Origin: Dictyobacter kobayashii
Lineage (GTDB): Bacteria > Chloroflexota > Ktedonobacteria > Ktedonobacterales > Ktedonobacteraceae
Assembly: GCF_003967555.1 (NCBI RefSeq)
Contig: NZ_BIFS01000002.1
Span: 1,302,001-1,366,000 of the forward strand
Direction of reading: 5' to 3'
DNA: 64,000 nucleotides
A program made the position numbers and the translations under genes. The first letter of the stretch is position 1; each line of letters starts with the position of its first letter. The notes under the pieces are model-generated. The model was not told where the DNA came from and made no database searches. It saw nothing but the letters and a program-made list of their open reading frames with translations. Shown here one piece after another: positions 1-11,900 of this stretch.

Positions 1-1
1 T

Positions 2-3000
2 CCGATCACCTGCGAACGCGCCCAGGGATCTCACATCTGGGACATTGACGGAAATGAATATGTAGACATCACAATGGGATTTGGCGCCCTCTTGTTTGGC
101 CATTCACCTTCTTTCATACTTGAGGCGATGCAAGAGCAGCTGAACCGTGGGTTTCAGTTAGGCTTACAGTCAAATGTCGCAGGCGAGGTCGCGCAGCTTC
201 TGACACAGATGACGCAGACCGAACGAGCAACCTTTGTAAACTCAGGAACCGAGGCGGTAATGACGGCGGTACGACTGGCACGCGCAGTAACAGGCCGCAA
301 CAAGATCGCGCTCTTCGCTGGTTCATTTCATGGTACCTTTGATGGCCTGCTGGCCCGGGCCCAGGTAGATGCAAACGGCCTAACCCGTACTGTTCCGCTG
401 GCTCCAGGTATCACACCCCATACAATTGAAGATGTAATAATCCTGGAGTTTGGAGCCCCCGAGTCCTATGACATCCTGGCTAAACACGCCCATGAACTGG
501 CCGCAGTCCTGATGGAGATGCCACAGAGCCGCCGTCCCGATGTGGTTCCCATCGCTTTTATACAGCAGGTACGAGAACTGGCTGATACACAAAAGTTCGC
601 CTTAATTTTTGATGAGGTAGTGACAGGTTTTCGTAGCCACCCGGGTGGTGCCCAGGCCGTAATTGGAGTACAGCCAGATCTCGTAACCTATGGAAAGGCG
701 GCCGCGGCTGGTCTTCCCATCGGGGTTGTGGCTGGCAAAGCACGCTATATGGATGCCATTGATGGTGGCATCTGGCAATTCGGCGATCAGTCGTATCCCC
801 AGGCAACCCAGACATTCTTCGCGGGCACATACTTTAAACATCCACTGATCATGCCTGGTGTCTATGCGGTTTTGAAGCACCTCCAGGAGTGTGGTCCACA
901 GTTGCAGGAAGAATTAACACGGCGAACCGAAATTTTCGTTGCCGAAATGAATGCATTCTTCGAGCAGGTAAATATTCCTATCGCGCTCATCCATTTTGGC
1001 TCACTCTGTCGCTTTGTGTTTGCGCCTGAGTATAAGCGCATTGACGCCAGTGTCTTCTTCTATCATTTACTGGATAAGGGTGTGTACTTTCCTGAGGGAC
1101 GTTCCTGCTTCCTCTCGACGGCACACTCAGAGGAAGATGTCGCGTATGTCATTGCCGCAATGAAACAGAGCATATATGAGATGATGGCAGCGGGCTTCTT
1201 TGGTGGTTCAACCCCACCCCCGCAGCCTTCTGGCAAGCAGGAGGATGATAAAAAAACTGTGTCCCCACCCTTTCCACAGCTGGTTGAGTTATCTACAGCC
1301 AGGCCTGAGGAAGAATGGCGCAATCACATAACCGCTCCAATAACAGAGGAACAGAAAGAGCTCTGGACCCTGGCGCAAATGGGAGACCATGTCTCGCGAG
1401 CCTATAATGAAATGCTGGCCCTGCAATTGTCTGGTCCATTGCAGAAAGATAGCCTCTACCAGTCTTTACAAAAAGTCATTGCCCGGCACGAAGCGCTGCG
1501 CACCACATTTAGTCCTGAAGGAGATCAGCAATACATTGCCGCCAGTCTGAAACTCCAGGTGCACGAGGTGGCATTCACACAACATACCCAGGAGAGCTAT
1601 GCGCAACACCTGTACGACTGGATGCAGCAAGAGGTGCAACGGCCATTTGACCTGGCAAATGGTCCGCTGATCCGCTTTCATCTGCTCACAAAGACAGAGC
1701 AGGAGCATGTGCTTATTCTAACGATTCATCATAGTATTGCAGATGGTTGGTCGATGGGGCTACTGTTGCGTGAGATCAGTGCACTCTATTCAGCAACAGT
1801 ACAAAATGAAACCTGTACACTCCCGAAGGTAATGCAATATCGAGAGTATGCACAGTGGCAAGAGGAACAACAGCATGGTCAGGCCCTGAAAAAAGCAGAG
1901 GAGTACTGGAAACAGCAATTTCCAACAGAACTACCAGCCCTCAATCTTCCAACAGACCATCCACGTCCCTTAGTCAAAGCCTATCAGGGAGCACGCACAC
2001 GCTTTCTGTTTGAGCAACAGCTTTCGCAAAAAGTGCGCCAGATGAGTGGAAAACTGAATAGTTCACTCTTTGCATTATTACTCTCGACCTTTGAAGTCTG
2101 GTTGCAGCGCATCACGGGCCAGGACCAGATTGTTGTCGGCGTACCGATGGCGGGCCAACTGGCAATTGATGACGGAAATTTTGTCGGGCATGCAGTAAAT
2201 CTGGCTCTGATCCAGTCACGCTTCTCGCAAACCCAGACCTTTAAACAACATCTGACAAGCACCAAAAAGACCTTACTGGACGCGAGCAAGCACCAGATTT
2301 ATCCTTTCCGTCAGCTCGTCAAGCGCCTGAATCCACTCCGCGTTGCCAACCGTCTCGCGGTAATATCAGTAGCTTTTAACGTTGACCATGATGGGCAGAC
2401 AAACTTTTCGGGTCTGCACACAGAGCTTTTGTCCACGCCTTTAAGTGCGGCCAAATATGATCTTTTCCTCAACTGTACCGAGACCGCTGCAGGATTACAG
2501 ATTGATTGCGATTACGATCCAGAACTGTTTGAGGTGAGCACAATTCAGCACTGGCTGCAATCCTGGGCCACCCTTATCTCAGAAATGCTCACAGACCCCG
2601 CCAGGCCCTTATCGCAGGCATCTGCCTGGTCTCCTACACAGTGGCAACTGCTACAAGAATCCTGGAACCAGACAACAACCAGTTATCCTAAGCATAAAGG
2701 GATTCATCAGCTCTTTGAGGAACAGGCATTGCTTCATCCTCATGCCCCGGCCTTACTTTTTGATGGGGAGGCATTGTCCTATAATGAGCTGAATCAACGC
2801 GCAAATAAACTGGCACACTATCTCCGGAAATCAGAGGTCGGCCCGGAGGTCTGTGTGGGTCTCTGTATGGAACGTTCGTTTGAAATGATTGTCGCGACCC
2901 TGGCGATCTTGAAGGCTGGCGGAACCTACGTGCCACTTGATCCCTCCTATCCGCACGACCGCTTAACGTTTATGGCCCATGATGCAGGTATATCCATTGT

Positions 3001-5896
3001 CCTGACGCAGGAACATTTGCAGGAACGCCTGCTAGCATGTGTCGATACATTGCTTTGTGTAGATAATCTGGCCACTACTCTACTCTTTGAAAGTGGCGAC
3101 AACCTGGAGACCCACATCGAGGTCGCTCAACTCGCGTATATCATGTATACATCAGGTTCGACTGGTTGGCCAAAGGGGGTTGCCGTAACCCATCAGAATG
3201 TGGTGCGCCTGGTTAAAGAGACCAACTATGCCCATTTCGGACCGGATGAAGTCCTGCTGCAATTTGCGCCAACCTCGTTTGATGCCGCAACCTTTGAAAT
3301 CTGGGGGGCACTCCTCAATGGAGCACAACTGGCGATCTACCAGCCTGGCATTCCAGCCCTGGATGAATTAGGTGCTTTCCTCGAACACCATCAGGTAACA
3401 ACACTCTGGCTAACCTCTGGTCTGTTCCAACAGATGGTTGAACAGCAATTGAGCAGCTTTAGTTCAGTACGCCAGTTATTGGCTGGTGGCGATGTCCTGG
3501 CATTGCCCCAGGTACGCAAAGTGTTAGCCGAGCTACCCAATTGCACGTTGATCAACGGCTATGGGCCGACAGAGAATACAACCTTTACCACCTGTCATCG
3601 CATGAAACCGGGTATCCAGTTGGAGCGAAGCGTGCCAATTGGTGTGCCGATTGCGAATACACGTGTATATCTTTTAGATCAGTGGCTACAGCCAGTGCCG
3701 GTGGGAGTCTATGGTGAGCTCTTTATCGCTGGAGATGGATTGGCACGCGGCTACATCAATCAGCCTGGCCTGACTGCTGAGAAATTTATCCCTCATCCCT
3801 GGAGCACGATTGGAGGTGAGCGGCTTTATCGCACCGGCGACCTGGCACGTTATCTGCCGAACGGAGAGATTGAGTTTCTGGGCCGTAAAGATAACCAGGT
3901 CAAGATTCGTGGTTTCCGCATCGAGCCAGGCGAGATTGAAGCGGTGCTAAGTAAACAGCCCTATGTACAGGACAGTATCGTAACGATTCGTGAAGACGTA
4001 CCAGGATCAAAACATATCGCCGCATATATCATCTTTACGCCCGATACATCGATACCCATCAATCAAGTACGTAGCGAGCTGAAGGAACTGCTGCCCAGCT
4101 ATATGATCCCACATTCGTTTACGCGCTTAGCACAATTTCCCTTGAACGCGAATGGGAAGGTTGATCGTCAAGCATTACCAGCCCCCCAGGGAAACGAGGG
4201 AGACATAAAAGACGAACACGGCGACGCGTTGAGTCCGGTGGAGAAGAAACTGGCTGAGATCTGGTCGCAACTGCTCGGGGTAGCGCATGTTGGTCGTGAT
4301 GAGAATTTCTTTGAGCTCGGTGGGGATTCGATTATCGCGATTCGCATTCTAGCCAGAGCCAAAGAAGAAGGTATCCATCTGAGCTCAAAGCAGATGTTTC
4401 AATATCAAACGATTGCTGAACTGGCGGCAGTCGCGACGACAACGCAGCACAGGGAGGTCGAGCAACAACTAGCAGCAACCCCAATTGTCCCATTAACGCC
4501 GATCCAGCACTGGTTTCTCGACCAGAAACAGTCCAATCCACATCACTTTAATATGTCGGTCATGCTGGAAGCGCCAGCAGACCTGCGCCTGGATCTCTTG
4601 CGTGAGGTATTACAGTACCTGGTCATGCGTCACGATGCACTGCGTATTCGCCTCCCCGAAGAGATACAGAACGCGTCCCATTTTATCCTGGCGGAATCGG
4701 AGCAAGCTAATGTTCACTATCACGATCTTTCTCAACTGACCGAGGCCGAGCAGATCAAGAGCATCACAGAGGATGCCGAGAAACTGCAAAAGCAGGTGAA
4801 TCTCAACCAGGGACCACTGCTCCAGGCGGCTTTCTTCTCGCGGGGAACCCCTAAAAGTGCTCGCGTGCTGCTTGTTGTGCATCACATCGGCATTGATATC
4901 GTTTCCTGGCAATTATTGCTTGATGAGTTAAACACATGTTATGAGTTGCTGATACAGGGCAAAGAACTATACTTGCCCAACACCAGCACCCCATTTGCGC
5001 ACTGGTCACAGCGCTTAACTGACTATGCACAATCGGAGGCCCTGCAAGCGGAGCATTCCTATTGGATGGCAGCGGAGAGAGCCAGCATAGAAACACTACC
5101 ACTGGATCATGTCGAAGGAGCGAACCGAGAGGAATGCGCGGCTCACGCCCATATTGAACTGAGTCTGGAAGAGACCCAGGCCTTGCAACACTTGATTCAA
5201 CGGACCTATCAGACCCAATTCAGTGATGCCTTGATTGCTGGCCTGGCAGCGGCGCTGACGCGTTGGACAGGGAGTTCGTCTGTGATTATTGATCGTGAAG
5301 GTCACGGGCGCGAAAACCTGTTTGATGATGTCGACCTCTCAAGGACTGTAGGCTGGTTTACCTCAATCGCACCTATTCTGATCCATATTGAGCAGAGGCA
5401 ACAGATGCCAGACATCCTACAGAGTGTGAAAAAGCAGCTCAAACAGATCCCACATGGAGGAATCGGGTATGGCATTCTGCGCTATCTAAGCCAGGACCAG
5501 AGTATTGTCACCCAATTACAGCATCAGCCACAGGCCCAGGTAAGTTTCAACTATATTGGCCGTTCCGCCCAGTCGCAGCCACAAGCAAAGTTTTTCTCCA
5601 TCACAGGCGGTGAACGTGGACAGGAGCGCAGTCCTGCTGGCACAAGAAAGTACCTGCTGGACATTAATGCCATGATTGCAGATGGCAAGTTACGCATTGA
5701 TTGTATGTATAGCCAGGACATTCACCAGGCCATAACCATTGAGGCACTCCTGAACGGGATCGTGCGGGCGTTACAGGAGTTGCTCCAACAACCAGCAACC
5801 GTAGAAAAAAGAAACGCACCAGTTTCGGATCTCTCATTGAGTGGCATCAAACAGGAGGACTTAAACAATTTGTTCTCCAACGTAAAATTTGGCTAA
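2..5896 (+). CDS. NRPS, 5'-truncated by window edge: aminotransferase-C-A(Val-like)-PCP-E
   Basis: Nonribosomal peptide synthetase; the frame is open to the left edge, so the start lies outside. Residue numbers count from the ATG at 74. Residues 1-375 are a class III (glutamate-1-semialdehyde-type) aminotransferase with a PLP-lysine region near 207 (TYGKAAAAGLPIG). The C domain starts near 423 (HHSIADGWS near 551). The A domain spans about 863-1360 (YTSGSTGWPKGV, NGYGPTE, NANGKVDR). A PCP (FFELGGDSI) is near 1418 and an E domain runs from 1470 to the end (HHIGIDIVSW). Aligning to the GrsA specificity positions by eye gives D-A-F-W-L-G-G-T-F-K, close to known Val codes, so D-Val is predicted. 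The tail (SGIKQEDLNNLF) could be a docking helix for the next NRPS. An in-line aminotransferase, as in mycosubtilin/iturin synthetases, suggests a beta-amino-acyl starter made upstream (inference). Confidence 0.95.
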   Translation, partial: PITCERAQGSHIWDIDGNEYVDITMGFGALLFGHSPSFILEAMQEQLNRGFQLGLQSNVAGEVAQLLTQMTQTERATFVNSGTEAVMTAVRLARAVTGRNKIALFAGSFHGTFDGLLARAQVDANGLTRTVPLAPGITPHTIEDVIILEFGAPESYDILAKHAHELAAVLMEMPQSRRPDVVPIAFIQQVRELADTQKFALIFDEVVTGFRSHPGGAQAVIGVQPDLVTYGKAAAAGLPIGVVAGKARYMDAIDGGIWQFGDQSYPQATQTFFAGTYFKHPLIMPGVYAVLKHLQECGPQLQEELTRRTEIFVAEMNAFFEQVNIPIALIHFGSLCRFVFAPEYKRIDASVFFYHLLDKGVYFPEGRSCFLSTAHSEEDVAYVIAAMKQSIYEMMAAGFFGGSTPPPQPSGKQEDDKKTVSPPFPQLVELSTARPEEEWRNHITAPITEEQKELWTLAQMGDHVSRAYNEMLALQLSGPLQKDSLYQSLQKVIARHEALRTTFSPEGDQQYIAASLKLQVHEVAFTQHTQESYAQHLYDWMQQEVQRPFDLANGPLIRFHLLTKTEQEHVLILTIHHSIADGWSMGLLLREISALYSATVQNETCTLPKVMQYREYAQWQEEQQHGQALKKAEEYWKQQFPTELPALNLPTDHPRPLVKAYQGARTRFLFEQQLSQKVRQMSGKLNSSLFALLLSTFEVWLQRITGQDQIVVGVPMAGQLAIDDGNFVGHAVNLALIQSRFSQTQTFKQHLTSTKKTLLDASKHQIYPFRQLVKRLNPLRVANRLAVISVAFNVDHDGQTNFSGLHTELLSTPLSAAKYDLFLNCTETAAGLQIDCDYDPELFEVSTIQHWLQSWATLISEMLTDPARPLSQASAWSPTQWQLLQESWNQTTTSYPKHKGIHQLFEEQALLHPHAPALLFDGEALSYNELNQRANKLAHYLRKSEVGPEVCVGLCMERSFEMIVATLAILKAGGTYVPLDPSYPHDRLTFMAHDAGISIVLTQEHLQERLLACVDTLLCVDNLATTLLFESGDNLETHIEVAQLAYIMYTSGSTGWPKGVAVTHQNVVRLVKETNYAHFGPDEVLLQFAPTSFDAATFEIWGALLNGAQLAIYQPGIPALDELGAFLEHHQVTTLWLTSGLFQQMVEQQLSSFSSVRQLLAGGDVLALPQVRKVLAELPNCTLINGYGPTENTTFTTCHRMKPGIQLERSVPIGVPIANTRVYLLDQWLQPVPVGVYGELFIAGDGLARGYINQPGLTAEKFIPHPWSTIGGERLYRTGDLARYLPNGEIEFLGRKDNQVKIRGFRIEPGEIEAVLSKQPYVQDSIVTIREDVPGSKHIAAYIIFTPDTSIPINQVRSELKELLPSYMIPHSFTRLAQFPLNANGKVDRQALPAPQGNEGDIKDEHGDALSPVEKKLAEIWSQLLGVAHVGRDENFFELGGDSIIAIRILARAKEEGIHLSSKQMFQYQTIAELAAVATTTQHREVEQQLAATPIVPLTPIQHWFLDQKQSNPHHFNMSVMLEAPADLRLDLLREVLQYLVMRHDALRIRLPEEIQNASHFILAESEQANVHYHDLSQLTEAEQIKSITEDAEKLQKQVNLNQGPLLQAAFFSRGTPKSARVLLVVHHIGIDIVSWQLLLDELNTCYELLIQGKELYLPNTSTPFAHWSQRLTDYAQSEALQAEHSYWMAAERASIETLPLDHVEGANREECAAHAHIELSLEETQALQHLIQRTYQTQFSDALIAGLAAALTRWTGSSSVIIDREGHGRENLFDDVDLSRTVGWFTSIAPILIHIEQRQQMPDILQSVKKQLKQIPHGGIGYGILRYLSQDQSIVTQLQHQPQAQVSFNYIGRSAQSQPQAKFFSITGGERGQERSPAGTRKYLLDINAMIADGKLRIDCMYSQDIHQAITIEALLNGIVRALQELLQQPATVEKRNAPVSDLSLSGIKQEDLNNLFSNVKFG

Positions 5897-5931
5897 CGTA
5901 ATGTAAAATTTGGCGAGCCTGCAGGTGAGTA

Positions 5932-5965
5932 AAATTGCATTCCCAGTGTGCTGGGAATGCAATTT
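5932..5965 (+). promoter_or_regulatory. Perfect 15-bp hairpin between the two NRPS genes
   Basis: Arms 5932-5946 and 5951-5965 are exact reverse complements around a TGTG loop, followed by TTATTTTCC. It begins 35 nt after the first NRPS stop and ends 18 nt before the RBS of the second. It could be a leaky terminator, an attenuator or an mRNA-stability element setting the ratio of the two synthetases. A 10-nt direct repeat (TAAAATTTGG) lies just upstream at about 5883-5914. Confidence 0.6.
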
Positions 5966-5996
5966 ATTTTCCATTCTCCAAATGAGGTGGCTTATT

Positions 5997-8900
5997 ATGA
6001 GCGAAAAAGAACAGATCAAAAACATAGAAGCGGTCTATCCACTTTCTCCCATGCAGCAAGGAATGCTTTTTCATAGTATCGCGGCTCCTGACACAGGCGA
6101 ATATGTTGTGCAATGGAGCTGTTTATTGCCGGGGACACTCCAGGTCCACGCATTTGAACAAGCCTGGCAAGAGGTCGTGCATCGCCATACCATCCTACGC
6201 ACCGCTTTTGTCTGGGAAAACCTGGCACAACCCTTACAGATTGTTGGTCAGCAGGCAAGTGTACATGTAGATATCCAGGATTGGCGATTTTGGCCACAGG
6301 AGTTGCAGGATGAGCGCCTGGAAACCTTTCTCCGGGAGGATCAGGCACGTGGCTTTGAGTTGACCCATGCACCTTTGTTCCGGCTCCTGCTGATACGGCG
6401 AAATGAGGAACACTTTCAATTTATCTGGAGCTTCCATCATATTCTGCTGGATGGCTGGTCCTGGCCAATCTTGCTAAAGGAGATATTTTCTCTCTACGAA
6501 GCATATTGCACACAGCAGACACTGCAACTACCAGTACCACGTCCATATCAAAAGTATATCGCCTGGTTGCAGCAGCAAGATATGGCAGAGGCGGAGAACT
6601 TCTGGCGACAAAAATTACAGGGGTTCAGCGCCGCGACCCCTTTTGCGGTAGATACACCAGCAACCCCTGAGCAGGAACAGAAAAAATACGCAGTGTATAC
6701 AACATTGTTAGGAAAACACGTCAGTTCCAGATTACCGACCTTTGCGCGCCAGCAGCATGTGACCGCCAACACAGTGGTGCAGGGAGCCTGGAGCATCCTG
6801 TTACGTCGCTATAGCGGGCACAACGATATCGTGTTTGGCGCCACAGTCTCTGGGCGCCCCATCGAGATCGATGATGTCGACACGATGGTTGGTCTCTTTA
6901 TCAACACCCTGCCAGTACGGACACATGTACGAGATGAGCTCACCTGCCAGGCCTGGTTACAAGAGCTTCAGCTTCAGCAGATAGAGACACGGCAATATGA
7001 ATATACACCCTTAACCCAGATCCAAAAGTGGAGCGAGATCCCAGGCAATCTGCCTCTCTTCGAGAGCCTGCTTGTATTTGAAAATTACCCGGTTGATACT
7101 GAGTTGCGTGAGCAAGGACAAAAATTGCAAATACAACAGGTTGACTTTCTGGAGCGCACAAGCTATCCGCTCTCAGTGGTAGTCCAGCCGGGTAAAGAGC
7201 AGATCCTGCTGCAGTTCATTTACGATTGCGCACGTTTTGATGAACCAGGCATACAGCAAATGGGAAGGCATTTTGAGAACATTCTTGTCAATATGGTCGC
7301 TAATCCGGCACGGAAGTTACAGTCGCTGGCCCTCCTGAATGAGCAAGAGCTTATACAACAACTGGTGAGCTGGAATAGCACCACCACAGACTATCCGCGT
7401 CAACGCTGTGTGCATGACTTATTTGAGCAATGGGCAGCCCGCACACCGCAGCAGATCGCGATCACTCATGGCGAGCAACGGATAACATACCAGGAACTGA
7501 ATGCCCGCGCCAACCAGCTTGCGGCCTATCTACAAGCAGAAGGCATCGGGGTAGAGACACTGGTAGGAATTTTTATGGAGCGTTCAATCGAGATGATCAT
7601 CGGGATTCTGGGCATTTTGAAGGCTGGTGCCGGATATGTGCCACTGGATCTCTCTTATCCACTTGAGCGCCTAACCTTTATGTTGGAAGACACCCAGGCG
7701 CCGCTCCTGCTCACGCGCGAGGGACTGCTCCAGGATCTCCCAACCTACACAGGAAAGATTGTCTGCTTCGACCGGGATCGAGCGCTGCTTGAACAGCAAC
7801 CGGACCAGAACGTGAGCAGTGCGAGTCGTGCGGATACCCTGGCATATGTGATTTATACCTCAGGTTCAACTGGGAGGCCCAAAGGCGTCTGTGTGACCCA
7901 TCAGGCCATCGTACGTACAGTAGTGAACACTAACTATCTTACTATTCAGCCAGAGGACATCCTGGCGCATGTTTCAAATGTCTCATTCGATGCCGCAACC
8001 TTTGAGATCTGGGGGGCGTTATTGAACGGAGCCGGACTCGTAGTAGTAGATAAAGATATCGTCCTCTCACCTTTTGCCTTTGCCCATCTACTGACCTGGC
8101 AAAAAGTAAGTATTCTATTCCTGACAACAGCTCTCTTTAATCAGATGGTACAAACTATTCCGCACATCTTCCAAACATTACGCGCCGTTCTCTTTGGTGG
8201 CGAGGCCACTGACACACAGTGGGTTCGGGAGGCCCTGGAAAAAGGTAAGCCCGAACAGTTGCTCAACGTATATGGACCAACTGAATGTACAACCTATGCA
8301 ACCTGGCATCTAATCGAGCATACGCCTGCCCTGGAAGAGAAGATTCCCATTGGCAAGGCACTGGCCAATACCCAGACATATATTCTTGATCCACAGCTAC
8401 AACCGGTTCCGCTGGGAGTCGCGGGCGAGCTTTATCTCGGTGGGGAAGGACTGGCACGTGGGTATCTACACCGACCTGAGCTGACCGCAGAGAAATTCGT
8501 ACCCAATCCCTGGAGTCAGCAGCCAGGAACGCGTCTCTATCGAACCGGCGATCAGGTTCGCTATCGACAAGATGGCAGCATCGAGTTCCTCGGGCGCTTT
8601 GACTCACAAATCAAATTACGTGGTTTCCGAATCGAACTGGGCGAGATTGAGACCGCTCTGCGCCTTCAGCCATATGTAGCTGACTGTACAGTGATGGTAC
8701 GAGAGGATGCACCAGGCGAGAAGAGACTGGTGGCATATGTGGTGCCCCAACAGCCATACGTCCTTGAGGGTCAGCATGAGGGCACGCAAATCATTGCGGA
8801 AATAAGACAGTCGCTACTGGAACACCTACCTGAGTACATGGTTCCGGCCACTTTTGTCTTATTAGCGGCCCTACCACTTACTCCCAATGGGAAAGTAGAT

Positions 8901-11900
8901 CGACGCGCCTTACCCGTCCCTGATTGGAGCAATCGCACAACCAATGGAGAACAGTATGCCGCACCACGCAATGAGGAAGAGCAGCAACTGGCGGACATCT
9001 GGTGCAAGGTACTCAGGTGCCAGCAAGTAGGTATTCATGATAACTTCTTTGAGTTGGGCGGCGATTCTATTGTGAGTCTACAAATTATTGCCAGCGCCAC
9101 CCAGGCCGGCCTGGCGCTCTCACCAAAGGACATTTTTCAGCACCCAACGATTGCCGAGCTGGCCCTGGTAATAGGTCGAACACGCCAGCAAAACGCAGAG
9201 CAAGGACTGGTTGAGGGCCTGGTCCCGCTCACACCCATACAGCACTGGTTTTTCGCGCAGAACTGGCCAAATCCGCAGCACTTTAATCAAGCACAATTAT
9301 GGCAGGTGCCAGGTTTACTGACCAGCGAACTGATCGAGAAAGCGCTGCTATGCCTGATCCGTCACCATGATGCGCTGCGTCTACGGTTTAGCCAGCAAGC
9401 CAATGGAAGCTGGCTACAGGTGAACGCCGACATGCAGCACATTACCTCGCTGGTCGAGTCTGTTGAATTAGCGCATATTCCTGAAGAGCAGCAACAAACG
9501 CTGATGCAAACGGCAATCAATGCCGCGCATACCAGCTTTGATCTCGCACGCGGACCCTTAATCAAAGCTGTCCATTTCCACCTGGGTGACCACGTGCCCG
9601 GTCGTTTACTACTAGTTATTCACCACCTGGTCGTAGATGTTGTCTCATGGCGTATCCTCCAAGAAGATCTGGAGCAGATCTGTCAGCAACTCCTGCGCGG
9701 AGAAGCAATAAACCTGCCCGCCAAGACCAGTGCATTTCAACAATGGTCCAAACAACTTGAGCAGTATGTGCAGACCCCAGCATTGCAGTCCGAGATGAAA
9801 TATTGGGAACAGATACAAGAGCAGAGTGTATTGCCTGTCGATCAGGTAGCAGGAGCCAATACAGTAGATTCGACCCGGGTCTACAAAACAGGGCTGGATC
9901 TAGCTGAAACCCAGGCGTTATTACATGATCTTCCTGCTCACTATCATACTCAGATCAATGATGTCTTACTGACCGCATTGATGCTGGCATTTGCGGATTG
10001 GGGGAAGCTAAGTTCGCTTGTGATCGACCTGGAAGGCCATGGCCGAGAAGAGATTGGCGGGGACCTTAACCTTTCGCGTTCAGTTGGCTGGTTCACCACG
10101 CTCTTCCCCATACGGCTGCTGCTCCCCGAGACCCAGGATCCCGGTCAGGTGCTCCAGAGCATCAAAGAGCAGTTGAGGAGTATCCCGCAGCATGGCCTTG
10201 GCTATAGCCTACTGCGCTATCTTGGCACGGAAGAGAATCAGCAGCGTCTTACAACTGTATTACAGCCCCAGGTCAGTTTTAACTATCTAGGGCAACTGGA
10301 TGCGGGCCGCCAGTTAGAAGCAACCGCACCCAGTAGTCGTTTATTGCAAGCAGCCCATGAAGCCAGCGGTATCCCACAGGATCTACAAGGAGTACGTGTT
10401 CACCTGCTAGATATCTCAGCCCATATTACTGAGCAACGTTTATGGATGTCCTGGGAGTATAGTGGTAACAACTATGAGCAAGAGACGATAGCGCGCTTAG
10501 CGCAGAGCTATCTACAGGCCTTGCGCGCACTAATCGCGCAGAGTCGTTCAAGCCAGGCACAATACTTTACCCCGACCGATTTCCCACTAGCGACATTGAC
10601 GCAGACCCAGCTTGACCGTATGCAGCAGAGGCAACAGGAGATCGAACAGATCTATGCCCTCTCGCCATTACAACAAGGCCTCTTATTCCACGCGCTCTAT
10701 ACACAACAGTCTGGAATGTATATGGTGCAGGAAGCCTTCAAGTTGGCGGGAAGATTGGATCTAAAGGCATTTACCCATGCCTGGCAAACTCTTTTGGAGC
10801 GTCACACAATCTTGCGTACCGCCTTTGCCTGGGAAGAGCTTGACGAGCCTGTACAGATTGTATACACGCACAGCACGCCTCCCATTACGTATCTCGACTG
10901 GCAGATGAAGACAGAGGAGCAGCAACAGCAACAGTTCGCGCAATTTTTGCGGGCCGATTATCAGCAAGACTTTGATCTGCAGCATGCGCCCCTGCTACGT
11001 CTGGCGGTCATGCAATTAACCGAGGACAGCTATTACTTTGTGCAAAGTTTTCATCATCTCTTATTAGATGGTTGGAGCCTATCATTACTAAAACAAGAGT
11101 TCTTTGCCTGTTATACGGCATACCTGGGAGACAAAGAGCCTGTACTTCAGCCTATACGCCCGTATCAGGAGTACATCGCCTGGTTTAAGCAGCAAGACAT
11201 GGCATTGGCCGAGCGCTATTGGAGAAAACAACTGGCTGGTTTCACGGCCCCAACTCCACTCAATAGTGTTCCAGTTATCCCCGCGCAAGCAGACGAACCC
11301 ATGTATAGCGATTATGATATTGCGTTACCGATCCAATTAACCCAGCGGCTCCAGCAGTTTGCGCGGCAGCATCATTGCACCCTGAACACCTGTTTCCAGG
11401 GAGCCTGGGCGCTTTTGCTCAGCCGCTATAGCCGTGAGCAGGATGTCGTGTTTGGTATTACTGTCTCAGGCCGTCCGGCGGCATTACAGGGTGTAGAGGA
11501 GATGCTAGGTCTCTTTATCAATACCCTGCCTGTGCGGGTACAGGTTTCACCGCATACTGAGGTAGTCCCATGGTTAAAAGAACTGCAAAGCCAACAGCTA
11601 GAGCGCGGACAATATGATTTCAGCCCATTATTGCAGGTCCAGGGCTGGAGCGATATTGACCGTGGTAGTGCATTGTTTGAGAGCCTCCTGGTCTATGAGA
11701 ACTATCCACGCCTGGCGACTCCAGAACAGAACAATGAGACTGGCCAGCCAGCTTTTCATGTACTTGAAACTATTCGCACAATGCAACAAACCAACTATCC
11801 ACTGACCGTTGTAGTTATGCCAGAAGGCGACCAGGCTCATACCATGCGCTTCGTCTATGATCAAACACGTTTTGATCAACCAACCATCCAGAATATTGGC

